Source: Camarhynchus parvulus (taxonomy: Eukaryota > Chordata > Aves > Passeriformes > Thraupidae). Taken from it: a stretch of 64,000 nt of DNA. The translations under genes were made by a program, and so were the position numbers. Location: the NCBI RefSeq assembly GCF_901933205.1, contig NC_044573.1, positions 47,769,493-47,833,492 of the forward strand, in the 5' to 3' direction. Below the pieces are notes generated by a model. It worked only from the letters and a program-made list of their open reading frames with translations. It searched no databases and was not told the DNA's origin. Positions 10,201 to 22,600 of this stretch are shown here, piece after piece; within the stretch, counting starts at the first letter, position 1; every line of letters begins with the position of its first letter.

Positions 10201-13187
10201 CCAGAAACGGTGCAGACAAACACCAGCTCAGTTTGACTGTTCTGAGATGCTGCATGTGGGCCAGCTTTGGTCTAGAAGCAGTAGAATTGTGCTGTTTTTC
10301 CAACATAATTCACATGTGTCCCCTTTCTGGGTTGAGTGAAAGTGGCTCATCCACCTTGCCCAAAATCAGTGAAATTTTGGCCCAAATTGCTGTCATGCAA
10401 CACATCCTGGCATGATCTGATGGTGTTGATGTGAAATTCCCACTGAAGTGTCGCAGTCAGTATGGAATGGGCTACAGGCAGCCATGAGGCTCTGGAAAGG
10501 ACGTGTGTGTCTGCACTGCTCCACACACTGGGTTGTGCCCAGCATGGAGCCATGTGGCAGCAGCACCCAGGGCAGCCCCTCGCTGCTGTGGAGGAACACG
10601 CCTCTTCCTGTGGGTGTCCTGTGAGTCTTGACAGCACTACCCCTGGGCTGCTGTCAGACTGTACCCAGCTTTTCCACCCTGTGGGAAAGGGCATTGGTAG
10701 CTCATGACATGAGTGCCCTCTTTTCACCTGGGGTACTGTCAAGTGGATGGTGAAGCTGCTCGATAGGGTGAGAGCATCCATAACCCCCACAGTGAGGCAG
10801 AGGTCATCTTGGGTGCCCTTATGGGCAGGTGAGACCTGTGCAGCTGAGCCCAGTTAGCAATACACTGTCCCATCCTAAGAGTCATTGGTACTCCTGCCCT
10901 GAACACACCCACATGCTGCTCTCCCAGGGGCTCGCTTCTGGCCAGCTCGAAGTCAGCAGGCTGTTGCTTTATGGGAGCAGGACTCTGTTTAGATAGATGA
11001 AGTAGGGGCTGGGCTCTCTAAAGGCCCTCCCTGGCATTATAAACTAGCAATTGTCTTTTTCAGTGCTATTTCCATTTTGTCTTCCTTTAAAATACACACA
11101 TAACTTGAGAGCTTCCTTTTGATCTCTGTTCACCTGTTGACTTGAGGAGAAGTTGTTTGGTTTCAGTACTGATGGAAATTTCTGAGATTTTTTTGGGTCT
11201 AGCAACAGGCCACAGTATTTGGCAAGAATTACTCAGAGAGGGCTTTGCTGGAAGTACTAAAATTATCTTCAGAGAAGTCAAATAATTTTTTCATTCTTTA
11301 CTGAACATGTTTAATCTCTTTGTAGTAAATGCTATCTGATTTAATTTGCAAGTCAAAAGCAGGTTGTGTGCCAGAGATGCTTGCAAAAATGTTGAACAAG
11401 TCAGTCACTGAGTCCAGTGACTGATACGCTTGACAATTTATTTGAAACTTACTGTTACTCAGTATATAAATGCCAAGGTATGGTGGGAGAAATTCAGCTG
11501 TGTTTTGCCTGCTAAGTGTAACACATATGCCTTTTTGTTAAAAGTGTTCAGGAGAGTGGGTGGCTAAAATATTTAAGTTATCCAAATTACGAAGCACGGG
11601 GGGTTGAGGACTGATTGCTACTTAAAGTTGGCATGAATTTCAAAGCATTATAAAAGAATACAAGTGAGTGAGGTGTCACATATATTTCTGTTTAAATGCT
11701 TTAAATTATTTAAGGTGGAGTGTCTAAAAGGCACTTTCGTTTCCTTTTGCCTTCAGTTTCAAGGCAAGCAGTTTTCCTTTTATAGTTTAGAGTAATTGTA
11801 ATTTAGGAAGGTTTAATGCATTAAACCTGAAGTGTTTAGTCTAAAGACAATGCATGAGAGCACTTGTTAGCAGAATAAGGAACCATTTTTATTAATCTTA
11901 AATTCTTTGAGCATTTTATTTCTCAAGATAATTGCTAGAGGGAGAGGAGTAAGGAAAAGATGGAATGAACAATGTATTTTTGAGATTTGGCTCTGTACAA
12001 GTCATTCACTGATACCTCTGAACTTTAATCCCTACTGATATTCCTTCTGAGAGGGAGTTTGTAAGAGCATAGGGAAGAGCTTCGTAACTTGTGTGGGCCT
12101 GCACTCCAGCTGGGGAGCAGTTCCAGTCTTTCTCAAAGTATGATACAAAGACACAAAGTTTACTCTTCTTTTTTTTCTTTGTTTTTTGTTTATTTTTCCA
12201 CAACAAAGAATTGAATTTTTTGTTGGTGTCAGTGTGTTGTTGTAGATTTCACTATGGATGTATATGTATTTTGATTTTTATTGCTGTTTGGCCTTGTTAT
12301 GCAGAGTTGTTGATATCCTGACACTTTGAATTGCTGGTATTGTAATCAGGGTGGCCATGGGATGCATTAAAAATTACCTTTTTTGGGTTGAAGTGGACAT
12401 ATAGATAGGACCATGTAGGCAACTGAAGTTTTATGTAAATGTTTGCAGTCAAATAAAAGGACTTATTTAATATGTAGTGTAATTATGTTGTATTATTTGC
12501 TACCCTTGTACAACAACTACTGTAGAAAATAAAGGGAGGGACTATAGGCTTTAGATGAAGAAAAAGAGTGAAGAGCTGTTGTAAAGGACTGCAGTCTGTC
12601 AGAAGCATGGAGTGGGGAGAGGATGGGACATGGTATGGAATTGAGATGCTCGCTGGAGGCTGCAGATTGCGTTAAACAGAATTGCAAGAAGAGGGTGTCA
12701 GCGGCTTAGGTGGTAGCAGGCAGTCTGGGAAACAGATTGCCTCTGTTTAATTTAGAGAATTGGACATGAGGGTGAATCTGGTTTCCTTTATTTTGTCTCT
12801 GTACTCTGTGCAATTGTATCATTTATAATTGTTGTTGGCTGTATAGTCAAAGGTCATGCTTTGTTTCTCATGGAGCGATCTTTTTGCAATGAGCAGGGAA
12901 AAGGGGCTGCTCCACAGTGAATGATTCTACAACATCTTTACTGAAGTTGCATTTATTAGACCTGGTAAATAAATGCATAGACTATGTTCTGGGCTCTGAT
13001 ACAAACGTCTGTCTATTTTTAATTTTCAGCTTAACTTTTAAGCACCAGTTCTTTGAAATAAGGTGTTACATACTCGTTTTCTTAAAATATCTACTGATCA
13101 AGCATGCAAAACTACAAACAGTAGCTAGTAAATATTAACAATATTGAGTTAACATTCTATGCTGTTGTCTCCTTTCTCTTTACTCAG

Positions 13188-13203
13188 AATTGGATTTACA
13201 GTC
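13188..13203 (+). other. FBXO30: FBXO30 exon 2 leader (end of 5' UTR)
   Basis: Sixteen bases between the acceptor AG at 13186-13187 and the start codon. They contain no ATG. The frame is open upstream of the acceptor, but the residues there are intron-derived (the pyrimidine tract), so the true start is the ATG at 13204. That ATG has a G at -3 and a G at +4, a strong initiation context, and lines up with the start of mammalian FBXO30. Confidence 0.8.
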
Positions 13204-15284
13204 ATGGAGGGACATCAGCAACACTTGCACTGTGTGAACTGCATCAGCCGTCGTTGTATGACCAGACCAGAGCCGGGCATTTCCTGTGATTTGATTGGCT
13301 GCCCCTTGGTTTGTGGAGCAGTTTTTCACTCATGTAAAGCTGAGGAACATCGCATGCTATGTCCACTTGAAAGAGTGCCTTGTTTGAATAGTGGCTTTGG
13401 ATGTCCCTTCATAGTAGCCCGAAACAAAATTGCTGATCATCTAGAAGTTTGTCCTGCAAGCGTGGTATGTTGTACCATGGAGTGGAATAGATGGCCAGTC
13501 AGTTATGCTGACCGAAAATCTTACGAAAACCTGAGTAAAGATGTCGATGAAGTGGAGCAGCTAGATATGGCTTTAGCTCTTCAAGACCAGCGCATGTTAT
13601 TAGAATCACTTAAAGTAGCAACTATGATGTCAAAAGCAGGTGATCAAATACCAGAATCCAGAGAGCAAACCTCTGTCAAATCAAGTGCCCCTGATACAGT
13701 GCATACCAACGGTTTGATGCCTGTAGATGAAGAGTCCTATGGTGCACTTTATCAAGCTACTGTAGAAACAACGAGAAGTTTAGCCGCTGCTCTGGATATC
13801 CTGAACACTGCTACAAGGGACATTGGTATGTTAAGTTCAAACCTCTGCATTTCACCACATGAAATGAAAGAAGATCCCAAGATTAAAGAACAAGCTTCTA
13901 GTGGCATTATTCAGGATAAAAAGTCTGACTCTGAAAATCCAGATGAAGACGATGTAGGAGCAGTTGGGGGAATTAACTTTGATAGCCTGAGTCAAAATTC
14001 ACAAATGGAGCAAAATGGTTCTTGTGATATTTGTTATGATGTAGTGCAAAACCATGACTTAAATCTAAACCTCAGTAACTCCTCACTTTTGTGTAATGGT
14101 TTTCATGTAGAAAATGTAGAAAATGAATATTCAAAGGTGTTGGACCACAGTGAAGATCTTGGTGTATCTAACTCAAAACCGTCCAGTGTAGCAAATGGTG
14201 AATGTACTACATCTCACGATGACGAAGCATTAGAGTCTTGCAGCTCCTGCCCTGTAACAGCACAAGTTGAAGTAATACCAGCTGATCACTTAGTTAATGG
14301 CAGTGCTAATCATGTGCTACTTCCCCATAATGCTAATGAAGAAGAAATATTAGAGAGACAAGTGGAGCAAGAAAGATTGAGAAACATAGATGCATTTTCA
14401 CTTTTACGGCATCGATCGTACAGATTCCTTGTTAACCATTATTGGTCAACACCAAAAGAAGACAAAGCTGTTGATACATCAGATTTGGAGATAACAGAAG
14501 ATCCTATGGGTCTTCAGGGAATTGATCTAATCACTGCAGCTCTGTTGTTTTGCCTAGGAGATTCTCCCGGAGGTAGGGGGATATCGGAAAGTCGCGCTGT
14601 CGATGTGTATCACGTTGACTTTGGGACCCAGACATTTTCTCTCCCATCTGCTATATTGGCCACAAATACAATGGTGGGGAAATAGCTTCAGCTTCTGCAT
14701 GTGATCATGCCAACCCACAGCTCTCAAACCCAAGTCCATTCCAGACCCTTGGATTGGATTTGGTATTGGAATATGTGGCTAGATACCAAACAAAACAACG
14801 TTCAATGTTTACATTTGTTTGTGGACAGTTGTTTAGAAGGAACGAATTTTCGTCGCATTTTAAGAATGTGCATGGAGACATTCATGCTGGCCTTAATGGC
14901 TGGATGGAGCAGAGGTGCCCTTTGGCATATTATGGGTGCACATATTCTCAACGAAGGTTTTGCCCTTCAACGCAAGGGGCAAAAATTATTCATGACCGCC
15001 ACTTACGGTCATTTGGAGTTCAGCCTTGTATATCCACAGTATTAGTAGAACCAGCAAAAAGCTGCTTAATTGGACTACACAATGACCATCTGAGTAGTCT
15101 ACCTTTTGAGGTGCTGCAGCACATTGCTAGTTTTCTAGATGGCTTTAGTTTATGTCAGCTTTCAAGAGTGTCACGTTTAATGAGAGATGTGTGTGGAAGC
15201 TTGCTTCAAGCACGTGGAATGGTGATACTGCTTTGGGAGAAGAGAAAGTGCCCAGAAGGAAGTTCTTGGCAGGTAAAAGAAAAG
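13204..15284 (+). CDS. FBXO30: FBXO30 F-box only protein 30, large coding exon 2 (contains a one-base frameshift)
   Basis: FBXO30 (Fbx30/MUSA1) is the substrate adaptor of an SCF (SKP1-CUL1-F-box) ubiquitin ligase. In mammals it is linked to skeletal-muscle atrophy under BMP/SMAD control and to turnover of the kinesin Eg5. The exon encodes residues 1-694. Residues about 9-95 form a Cys/His-rich TRAF-type zinc-finger region (HCVNCISRRCMTRPEPGISC at the start). A less conserved acidic/serine-rich middle follows. The conserved DPMGLQGIDLITAALLFCLG segment comes next, then HFKNVHGDIHAGLNGWMEQR, and the F-box at about 629-675 (LSSLPFEVLQHIASFLDGFS). The reading frame breaks at GTG GGG AAA TAG (14674-14685): one G is missing from a G run, giving a stop after 493 codons. 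The shifted frame from 14676 to the donor GTAAGT at 15285 is intact and clearly FBXO30. The exon ends in phase 0. The full product would be about 761 residues against about 745 in human as I remember it. The identification is secure; whether the break is real is not. Confidence 0.95.
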
Positions 15285-16122
15285 GTAAGTTACTATTTTT
15301 TTTTTATTTTGAAGGTGAAAGGGAATGTATTATATTGGTCCTGTTTCTGGTTTTTCTCTTAATATTATGTCTGTTAGTACTGGATTTTGGTATAATAACC
15401 TTTCAAGAAAGAGATTGTTGTAAAGAAAAAGTGAAAATTGCTGCGGGTTGTCTCAGTCTTCTCCACACTTGGAGAAATAGAAGTAGAGTCTGTATAGTTT
15501 TTGCTGGATATAAGTAAATTAGCTTTTTTTCCAATATTTTAAAATGTTAAAAGATTACTTCATGATTTAAGATCAATATTTCACAGAAGTGGGAAAGCTG
15601 CCTACAAGTTTGCTTTTCTTTCCTGTATAGTGTTTACAGCAATTTTTATTTTCAAGCCTGTTGAGATTGTATCTTTTGCCTTGGTACTGAATGCCTTAGA
15701 TATTGCAATAATTTAAAACCTTTGGATGACCTTTATGTAATGCAGTTTTTACCATTCTCCCCACCCCAAACTGCAAAGTATTTGCAGCACTCATTTGGAG
15801 TTGCACAAGTTGATAAGAAACAAGCTATTGTGGCTGGTCTTAAAATACCTTGTCATTTAACTTCCAATTGTATCTATTTTGTGGACACAAAAAATATTGC
15901 CTATGTTTCTTCCCAGTGTTCAGAGTTGTCTTGGAGTCTGAATCAGCCTGGGACAAACAGTACTAAGTTCTGTATAGTGTATTTTTGTCATGTTGATTTT
16001 TAGTATGAGTTAATTGACAACATTACCTGAGTAACTAAGTTCTGTAGCACAAGCATGTGATTTCCTGCTCTGAGTTCAGGCGTCTTGAAACACTGTGAGC
16101 CTAAGTGCAGCTTATTTCCTAG
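15285..16122 (+). other. FBXO30: FBXO30 intron 2 (838 bp)
   Basis: It starts GTAAGT and ends TTTCCTAG, and interrupts the frame between codons (phase 0). The frame reads on for some 26 codons past the donor into the intron, so the exon boundary is set by the splice site and by similarity to mammalian FBXO30, where the sequence KEK is followed by VWRFSTAF. Nothing else was recognised. Confidence 0.85.
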
Positions 16123-16326
16123 GTCTGGCGCTTCAGTACAGCCTTTTGTACTGTGAACGAGTGGAAGTTTGCTGACATCGTGAGCATGGCTGACCACTTG
16201 AAGAAGTGTAGCTACAACGCCGTGGAGAGAAGAGAGGAGGCTGTGCCGCTGCCATGCATGTGTGTGACGCGAGAGCTCACCAAGGAGGGACGCTCGCTGC
16301 GCTCTGTTTTGAAGCCAGTACTTTAA
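16123..16326 (+). CDS. FBXO30: FBXO30 F-box only protein 30, last coding exon
   Basis: It encodes the C-terminal 67 residues, beginning VWRFSTAFCTVNEWKFADIV and ending RSLRSVLKPVL before TAA at 16324-16326. This tail is nearly identical to the mammalian FBXO30 C-terminus, whose function I cannot state from sequence. The exon follows the TTTCCTAG acceptor in phase 0, matching the phase of the preceding donor. It is richer in G and C at third positions than exon 2 but shows no breaks. Strong conservation here, downstream of the exon 2 frameshift, argues that the full-length protein is still under selection. Confidence 0.95.
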   Translation, partial: VWRFSTAFCTVNEWKFADIVSMADHLKKCSYNAVERREEAVPLPCMCVTRELTKEGRSLRSVLKPVL

Positions 16327-19035
16327 GTACTGCAGCCACTCCAATTGCACATACACTCAAGCACCTGATATAACCTCGGTAATATTACGAGACACTTTAT
16401 TAATGTACTAAAGATACTTTCTAGCTAAATCTACTCTGTCACTGTGTATATAAGGTTTGAAGTGACATTTATTTTTTATAATACTGTTTAGCTGGAAAGT
16501 AATGAAAGTTGCCTTAACGTTTGAAAAATTCGGAACTTGCTGGACAGGGTAGTTTTATCTAACTTATGTAATTTAAGAACAAAATCCTAAGGTGTGTTTT
16601 CTGATTCACTGGTGCCCATGTAGCTGTTGACTGATAACATTTCAAAAATGGCCTCTAAATGGTATCCACATTTGGATAGGAAACACTGAATTGTAGTGAG
16701 AGAAAAGTCCTGTCCAAATCCTGTACCTTCTGTGTCTGGTCTTTTTTTTTTTCTAAAAAAATTATAATCCAAATATTTGAAAGATAAGGAAGAATTGAGA
16801 ACTTTATAATAGATGTCTCAAACACAGCTTTTAAGCACATCTTTTCTCATTAAATCAGTGTTCTACTGCTCTTCCTAGTTAACAGGTGATCTAGGATCAG
16901 CTTTTTTTTAAAAGAAAGGTTTTTTAGGAATGGTATAAGTGAACTCAGATTTACAACAGCTTAATTTTTAGTACAACTTTGTTTTGACATGTCAACAATT
17001 GCTATTTCTTCTTCTGAACTCTTAACAAGTTGTTTTACTTCTGGGAGCAAAACTTTTAGAGCTAAAACCATGGAATACTAGTTTTTACTCTCACACCTAC
17101 AACGATATCAATGTCAAATGTTCAGAATTTTTTTCTTGTCCTGCAATTGGCTGAGGATTAAATTGCTTGAGCAGTCAGAAATTCAAAGTATGTGATGAAC
17201 AGTTACAAATTTATAGTGCAGCTAATGAAAGGGCTTTACTTGTTCTGTGATATTGTAACATATATTGTCTCCTTTTCTGTTAATTTGTCTATAAAAATGC
17301 TGCTTTTTTAAGGAGCATTTTAAATTACTGGTATGTATAGCAAATGTATCATCTTCATAAGATGAGACATGATTTGTTAATTGTATAAGGCATATCAGAA
17401 ATGTTATGTTAATCCACATTTGTTAAACCAATAACTCCAATTCGCTTCCAGTCTTCCGTAAGAAAAGATCTTACAAAGTGTTTGTGAGCAGAGAATACAT
17501 GCTATGAAAAATGGCCTGGTATAGCAAAACTTTAATAACTTGAACTGACTTTCCAACTTGTTTGTATTACTGTCAGTGTCTCTAGCCTGTTGCACTTAGC
17601 AACTGTGCCACAAAACTAAAACAGAAACAGACCAGAGCTCGGAACAATGAAATACAGTGTGTATTTCCATTATAGGAAAAAAAAAAAAGAGATTAGTAAG
17701 GAGGAGATGTTTACAAAAATGGCTAAATTTATTACTTGTAATTTCTGTACCGGACACTTGTTTATGGCTAATCTGGCTGCAGTTCACAGCTTTGGTATCT
17801 GTGCATTTCCCATTCTGGATTCAGTCCAGCTAAACATTCACTGCCTTTTTTTCTATTCAGAGTGCTACAGGTGCTCAGAAAAAAAAACCCCAAAAACAGT
17901 GCCATGAGTTGAAATTATAAGAACTCAAATAGAAGCTTTGCCTGGATCTTCAAACTGCATATTCTCATTCCACAACTTCTCTTCTTTGTTGTGTAAAGAG
18001 AAGAAAGGAGTAAACCCTCTACAGAAGTTAGCAACATTTGCAGTAATTCTTAACTGTTACCACACTTATCTGGAAAGGAGAATCTAGATTCAAGTACAGA
18101 TCTGACTATACCAACTGGGTTTTAGGTAGGAATCTTACACCCCCAGTCTGGTTCCTTGAATGCATTGAAATGCTTATTACCCACAGATTCTTCAGTACAA
18201 GGCAGGAGATGACTTTCATCAGTTCTTGTCTTTCAGCTCTAATGGCTCCTTGCTGCTGCTCTCCAGTGTTTAAAAGTAGTTGTGTGACTGGAAGGATCCT
18301 GAAAATTGGGGAGATAATGCTCGCATTTATGGCTAAATCTACTTCAAAACATCTGTATTGGGTATTTTTTAGTGAGCAATGTGGTGGTTTTGGTACTCTG
18401 CATTCTTTGTAACTCCCCAGAACCCTGATAAGTACAGTAGGCAGGCACGTGTCTTGGTGCTTATGAAAAGGAGTTAGAGGAACTGGTGTTAGAGCCTCGC
18501 TTGTAGCACAGTGCAGAACTGCATTTAAAGTACCATCAGTTGTTGATCTATTAAAATGAACTTTTAAAGTACTCTTTTTAAGAAATAACACTATTTCTCA
18601 ATACATGCACTTTTATTTTCAAATGTAGATACAGGCTTTTTTGTTAAATTAGTTTATTTTTTATGAGAATCCAGAGCTATTAAAATATCAATGTTGTAAA
18701 CAACATATCTGCCTTGTAAACTGCTCCAAATGCAGAAATACAGTATACTTAGGATAAAACTTTTTTTTACACTGCTATGCAGTTTGTAAAACATCTGTGG
18801 TGTATAGTCAGTCTATCAAAATGTGACCTGTTCACATTTGCCCTTGAATTTTAAAAATGTCATATCCCTTTCCTGGTACATGTTCCGTACAGCATACATA
18901 GACAGCTGTTCAGTCTTTCTTTTACTTGATACCACATTGCTACTTTGTTTAAGATGTTATGTTTTCAATCATTATGCAATTTTTTTTTCAATGTCTGTTG
19001 AAATCTTAATAAAACTTTTGGAGTTTCTCTTTTAG
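16327..19035 (+). other. FBXO30: FBXO30 3' UTR (about 2.7 kb)
   Basis: AT-rich sequence following the FBXO30 stop with no intervening canonical AATAAA until 19008. ATTAAA variants occur near 16849 and 17154 and could give shorter messages. Mammalian FBXO30 also has a 3' UTR of a few kilobases. A 161-codon open frame on the minus strand (18106-18591) shows no recognisable domain and is taken as chance. The end is inferred from the polyadenylation signal alone. Confidence 0.65.
19008..19013 (+). terminator. FBXO30: Candidate polyadenylation signal of FBXO30
   Basis: A canonical AATAAA, the first one after the FBXO30 stop codon, followed within 30 bases by a T-rich, GT-containing stretch that could serve as the downstream element. 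It would place the cleavage site around 19025-19040. Confidence 0.65.
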
Positions 19036-22000
19036 TATGATTGTATTTTCTTTAAAGTTCATCCCCAGCCTTTGGGGGTTCAAGCATGGTACTCAGTGTC
19101 TGCCTATAGGATTCCAGTAAGTACTCCAAAACTAAAGATACATATGGGAAACTATTTGCAAACATTCAAACATTGCATAATTTGGAAATTATTAATATTT
19201 ATACACATTTCAGTATGAAGATTGGTCATTTATTTTCATATTATCTACCCATTTCTATTGCTTTGGTCTATTATGCAGCATAGATTCCCTTTCACAATTA
19301 AAGATTTGAGTACATAACATTAAAGACACATTGTAGCTTGTAGGTTTGTTTGAACTTATTTTTCTGAATAATAAAGTGGAAATTATCTGATCAATATGAT
19401 ATGCTGCTGGTTTGCAAAGAACATTTTCAGTGTGTCGTTTCATGAGTAAAGCTTCTTCTAGAAAGTTGTAGGTTAGAATAGTACAGAAACTAAATTTAGG
19501 GTGTTTAGATAATGGTTGTATTTCAGACTACTTATAGAATGGCAAAATATAAAACATCATTAAAATAGAAGACTGCTCAGAAATTGACGTTTTGCCCTGA
19601 CATTTGCTAATACTGGCATACTAATAGTCTTTACAAATAAAAGTGGTACCCATACTGCACTAAGTTCAATCTTAAAAACTTGTGCCTATTTCACTTTTTA
19701 GACAGACCATATTTTGGTTTTCTCTCTCCATAACTGGATTAGATATTCTGCTGTGTAAGGAAATATTTTTCTTTAACTTTCCTGATGCTTAAAGTATTGT
19801 AGGGAGTTTGCCCATATGTTTTAGGTTGCTTTTCTGAGATGACTACTGCTAAACTTCATCTGTACTGCATGTAATTTTCTAAAATGAGATTTAAGTTCAG
19901 TGGACAGTTCAATGCCTGCTGTAATATCAGATTTAAATTCCTTTCATCAGAATGTCTGTTCAGACAGCTTTGATCATCTTCAGATGAGCAGAACCTTTTT
20001 GTTTACAGCACTGAGAAAAAAGTAGTAATCGGATAGGATTAATAAAAAGTTATGGCATATAAAGCAGAGCTTGAAGAATGGGAGTCTCATACTGTGATTT
20101 TTGGCATGTGGTGAATATTTAAGCAATAATCCAAACTGGAGAGGGAAACTGAATGAAGAGATAGAATAACTCAGGCATCAAGTCCCAGCATATACAGACT
20201 TTTCTGAGAGACTGTGTGAGAATGCTGGGAGTTTGACTTGTACATGCTGCAGCTGTGTTTCAGTGGCCATTTATCAGTTTTTCCATAATAGCGGGAGTTA
20301 TTCTGCTACTACTTGTGCGTTAATGTGCTTTAGTTGTAAACTGTCTCCAAGCACTGGTTGCATTCCTGAATCAAATATTAGTTAAGTTGAATGCAGTCCT
20401 CACTACTGAATGCAAGGTATGTATTTGATGTGGATTCTACATGCTGGTGGTATCAGAGGCAGTATTTGGTAAGAATAATAGAAAAGTAAGGTCCTTCAGA
20501 GACAGAGAATCCATCTACTTGGTTTTTATTGATATTTGCCAGAAAAAGCAACCAAAATGTGTTAGGGAATTCAAGGAGTAAGACTGATAGCATTCAGTAT
20601 AGCTTGCTAATAACCTGGTAGTCAAGAAAACATTATTAATCATCATTAGATGCAGTATGATGGCAAAAATCCACACCTCTGCCATTTTGACAGACTAAAT
20701 TCTGTGATACATGCAGCAGTTCATATACAGCCTCCTTACAGCCTCAGGTAGTAGGAAAAAAAACATATACAGAGTTTAAGTGCAAAATATAGGAAAGCTA
20801 GAATTTCATTAATTTGTACAGTGGATCAGGAAAATGTGATTTTTGCCTTGAGGATATTTCAGTGTTCTGGTTCTTGGTTTCGTCCTAAACTGGGCTGACA
20901 TTTAGATATTTATCTAAATCATTATATGAACAAGCTGCAGGAAAACAGTAGTAGGAAAAGATGAAATGACCTCACAAAATTGTTTCAGTTTCATAATGTC
21001 ATAATGTCATATTGAACCGAGAATCTTACAAGATGTTAAAGGAACTGAAAAAAGAGATTGATATATGCTTTTAATTTAACATCTGACATTTTTTTCAACC
21101 TAATCTATGTTTTCAAGTATGTAACAGCAGAGCTACTTTCAATTTTATTGTGATTTAAATGGAGGCAATTGTGCTAGTAAAATGAAAGTTGGGCTGGCAT
21201 TAGTATTCATAGCACAGGGGTAGGCTGCAGGACAAAACTAATCTGATTATGTGACTGGTTAACAAATGAACAATCAACGACCTGGTATGAACCTACATTG
21301 GACTTTGTTCAGAAGTGTTAATGTTTGATTGTTATGTGTTGTGTAATCTTCTGAATATTGTTTTCTCTTTAGTATTTTAATTATATAGTTGTGTTCCAGG
21401 TGTGATTCCGGAGGCCTTTGCAGCAAACAGGAAATAGTGTGCTGCTTAAAGAGATTTGAACCTTGGTTAAGGTAAAGTACTAGTGCTATGAACTGTGACA
21501 GCTGTTTATGAGCATCAGCTGTCTGGAGTTTCATGTCATTGTGTATTTGAAGAGGAAGGGATGACTGGATGCTGTGTTGCCTAAGCAAGGTGGCTTTACT
21601 TACAAGCAAGATGTTTATAAGGTACAGCACTGGGCATGTGTTTTTTAATATACAGAAGGGTAGGATATTCTTGAATTAACAATGCCGTAAGACTAATGAG
21701 TAGATGGGATTGCATACAACAAAAATTGCTTCCATATTTTGTGATAAAACAGATTCTATCCAAGTGACCTGCATCTTTGACATCAGTTAAATGGAGTTGT
21801 AGCTTGTAATCATATTTTTCAGCTGATGGCCTTGTGGATACACACAGAAGTCTTTATATTAAAGGTTAGAACCAAACGAACCAAGAAAAAGACCCCACAC
21901 CAAAAAGAAACCTATCCCAACAACTGCAAAAATCCTCAGGGATATATTTTTTTAATGTGTAAACAGTGTTGATTCATGGTTGTTAGGAGAACCTGGGAAA

Positions 22001-22269
22001 TAAATAGAAAACTTAGTTTCCATATTTTGTTCAAATGAAGTCTCCTGCATGTAGACAATCAAGTGCATCTTTTTAATGAAAACCAAAGCCAAAACAAAAC
22101 ACATTTACAAAAGCGGTGTGATTGGCAATGTGACTTTTCTACTGTTCTTTTGATCTTCAGGTGAAACTTTAATGATCCCAGATTTGCTAATTTTACTATT
22201 CAGAGGGAGGAAGCTCTGTGAGAAGAGACTGAACATTTAAGAAACTGTGAAAAGCACTTATGTAGCAGC

Positions 22270-22600
22270 TGTGAGAGAAGAGTGACAAAAACGTGAGAGA
22301 AACAGCCCTGCAGACACAAAGGGTTAGGGGCAGGAGGTCCCTGATGTGGGAACAGATTTCCCTGCAACCTGTGGAAAAGACCACGGTAACTCAGCTCATT
22401 CCTCTAGCCCATGGAGGACTGCAGAGACATGTATCAGCTCTGCAGCCAGTGAAGGACCTCATGTGGGTGCAGGTGGATCTACTTTGAGGGAAGCTGTGGG
22501 CTGTGGAAAGCTCCCACGGGAGCAGGCTTCTGGCAGGAGATTCCACCCATGGAAGGGAGTCTATGCAGGGCAGGTTTTGTGGCTACTGCATTAACTAGAC
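22270..22600. mobile_element. Possible degraded avian interspersed repeat (CR1 5'-region-like or LTR-like)
   Basis: A GC-richer island with internal near-repeats of the type 'ctgcagcc.gtgaaggac.. / ccatggaggactgcag / ctcccacgggagcagg'. It resembles the abundant bird repeat with repeated 'CCCGTGGGAGGGACCCACGCTGGAGCAG' phrases. I recall that phrase from CR1 5' regions or LTRs but cannot confirm which. Boundaries are approximate and no target-site duplication was found. Confidence 0.35.

Larger units (their letters stand above)
1874..13187 (+). other. FBXO30: FBXO30 intron 1 (11.3 kb)
   Basis: Bounded by the donor GTGAGC at 1874 and an acceptor with a long pyrimidine tract ending TTTACTCAG at 13187. 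The first 450 bases are still CpG island. The rest is AT-rich with short chance frames only. It holds small tandem duplications (6762-6808, 7208-7249), a perfect 20 bp palindrome (11809-11828), a GC-richer block (about 10350-11050) and a possible cassette exon (6373-6477). No recognisable transposon was found in it. Confidence 0.65.

Noticed and set aside
14674..14685. Programmed -1 ribosomal frameshifting as explanation of the FBXO30 break
   Set aside because: The bases G GGG AAA do not form the canonical X XXY YYZ slippery heptamer (the A-site tRNA would mispair after slipping). As I recall the mammalian gene, it reads through in a single frame. A missing base is more likely.
18106..18591. 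161-codon minus-strand frame within the FBXO30 3' UTR
   Set aside because: No recognisable domain, no splice or promoter support, and it lies antisense in a UTR. Chance is the simplest explanation.
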